Shown here: piece after piece, positions 5,867 to 6,238 of the stretch
How positions within the stretch are numbered: position 1 is the stretch's first letter
Layout: each line of letters begins with the position of its first letter
Origin: Deltaproteobacteria bacterium
GTDB lineage: Bacteria > Myxococcota > XYA12-FULL-58-9 > JAUUZB01
DNA length: 6,238 nucleotides
NCBI GenBank assembly: GCA_030590185.1
Contig: JAUUZB010000278.1
Span: forward strand, 1 to 6,238
Direction: 5' to 3'
Translations under genes and position numbers: made by a program
The notes under the pieces: generated by a model
Database searches by the model: none
The model's input: the letters and a program-made list of their open reading frames with translations, nothing else
What the model was told of the DNA's origin: nothing

Positions 5867-5955
5867 CCTGACATTGTTGATATCATTGATCTTTTCTGGC
5901 ACCCCCTGTCGACTGTAGGCAACGGTGGGTGTCGACAGGAGGCAGCATCCGAGCT
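5853..5955. repeat. Outer inverted repeat, 11-bp arms
   Basis: AGCTCGGATGC at 5853-5863 is repeated as its perfect reverse complement GCATCCGAGCT at 5945-5955. The right arm reaches into the stop codon of the glycosyltransferase gene. The left arm lies inside the candidate sigma-54 promoter. The 81-base interior contains a second inverted repeat. A long hairpin or a regulator-binding pair are both possible. Confidence 0.6.
5905..5939. repeat. Inner inverted repeat, 9-bp arms, possible enhancer site
   Basis: CCTGTCGAC (5905-5913) and GTCGACAGG (5931-5939) are perfect reverse complements separated by 17 bases. No T tract follows on either strand, so it is not a standard terminator. Its centre is about 70 bases upstream of the -12 element of the candidate sigma-54 promoter, a plausible place for an activator protein to bind. 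Confidence 0.6.
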
Positions 5956-6238
5956 CAGCCGAGCACCCATGCCACGCGCCCGGCCGGGAGCAACGTCTCC
6001 ACCGCGCGCCACACCGCGTCAATCTCGAGACCCTGCATGCAGTCGAAGTGCCCCCGTGGACAGCGGCGGCGTCCATAGAAGTGGCAGGGTGCGCAGGGCA
6101 CGTCGGTGAAGAGCAGGCGATGGCCGGTGAAGTCGAACTGCCCGGGATCCGTGGAGCCGAAGATCGCCACGGTCGCTACGCCGAGGGCACGGGCCAGGTG
6201 CATCGGGCCGCTGTCGCCGGCGAGAAAAACCGAACAGC
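5955..6238 (-). CDS. GT9 family glycosyltransferase (heptosyltransferase-like), C-terminal part
   Basis: Ninety-three complete C-terminal residues are present; the 5' end lies beyond position 6238. The block LAGDSGPMHLARALG followed by VATVAIFGSTDP is the hallmark nucleotide-sugar site of family GT9 (WaaF/WaaC ADP-heptose:LPS heptosyltransferases). It is followed by the cysteine pattern CAPC, then RRRCP and FDCM, common in a subset of that family. A final helix (AVWRAVETLL) ends the protein. The enzyme is cytoplasmic or membrane-peripheral and would transfer heptose or a related sugar during lipopolysaccharide core assembly; the exact sugar cannot be told from this fragment. The open frame continues upstream of the internal Met without a stop, so that Met is not the start. 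TGA at 5957-5955 ends it, and its last bases form one arm of an inverted repeat. Confidence 0.9.
   Translation of the reverse strand, partial: CSVFLAGDSGPMHLARALGVATVAIFGSTDPGQFDFTGHRLLFTDVPCAPCHFYGRRRCPRGHFDCMQGLEIDAVWRAVETLLPAGRVAWVLG

Overview
The window looks like chromosomal DNA from a GC-rich Gram-negative bacterium. The most likely group is Myxococcota or a related delta-proteobacterial lineage. The reasons are the GC-rich third positions, a heptosyltransferase-type glycosyltransferase (LPS assembly), a periplasmic L,D-transpeptidase-fold enzyme, and a very large Cys-rich, Lys-free surface lipoprotein with a Gly/Ser linker of the kind common in that group. The taxonomic placement is inference. 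Every gene I can support lies on the minus strand, so the biological reading order runs from position 6238 down to position 1.

In transcription order: (a) 6238-5955 holds the C-terminal end of a GT9 family glycosyltransferase. (b) 5954-5795 is a regulatory-looking spacer with two inverted repeats and a candidate sigma-54 (-24/-12) promoter. (c) 5794-3929 encodes a 621-residue secreted lipoprotein with about 88 cysteines in three families of internal repeats, closed by a clear intrinsic terminator at 3895-3856. (d) 3733-2975 encodes a secreted YafK/DpaA-type L,D-transpeptidase-fold enzyme with its own leader region. (e) 2839-1 holds four genes in a row: a receiver-domain protein whose phosphoacceptor Asp is Glu, a SpoIIAB/RsbW-like HATPase with an incomplete nucleotide site, a SpoIIAA/STAS-like small protein, and a SAM-dependent methyltransferase resembling PhcB (3-hydroxy fatty acid methyl ester synthase of Ralstonia), cut by the window edge.

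Groups (a)-(d) are envelope genes. Group (e) looks like a signalling module: partner-switch-like regulators sit directly upstream of, and the last is nearly fused to, an enzyme that may make a fatty-acid methyl ester signal. The spacing (19 nt between HATPase and STAS-like genes, 2 nt between STAS-like and methyltransferase genes) indicates co-transcription and probable translational coupling of the last three. The receiver gene is separated by 134 nt and may or may not belong to the same transcript. This four-gene module is the best candidate in the window for an uncharacterised system. The cysteine-rich lipoprotein with its sigma-54-like upstream region is the second. There is no gene-free stretch longer than 300 bases, and I found no RNA gene, mobile element or CRISPR array.
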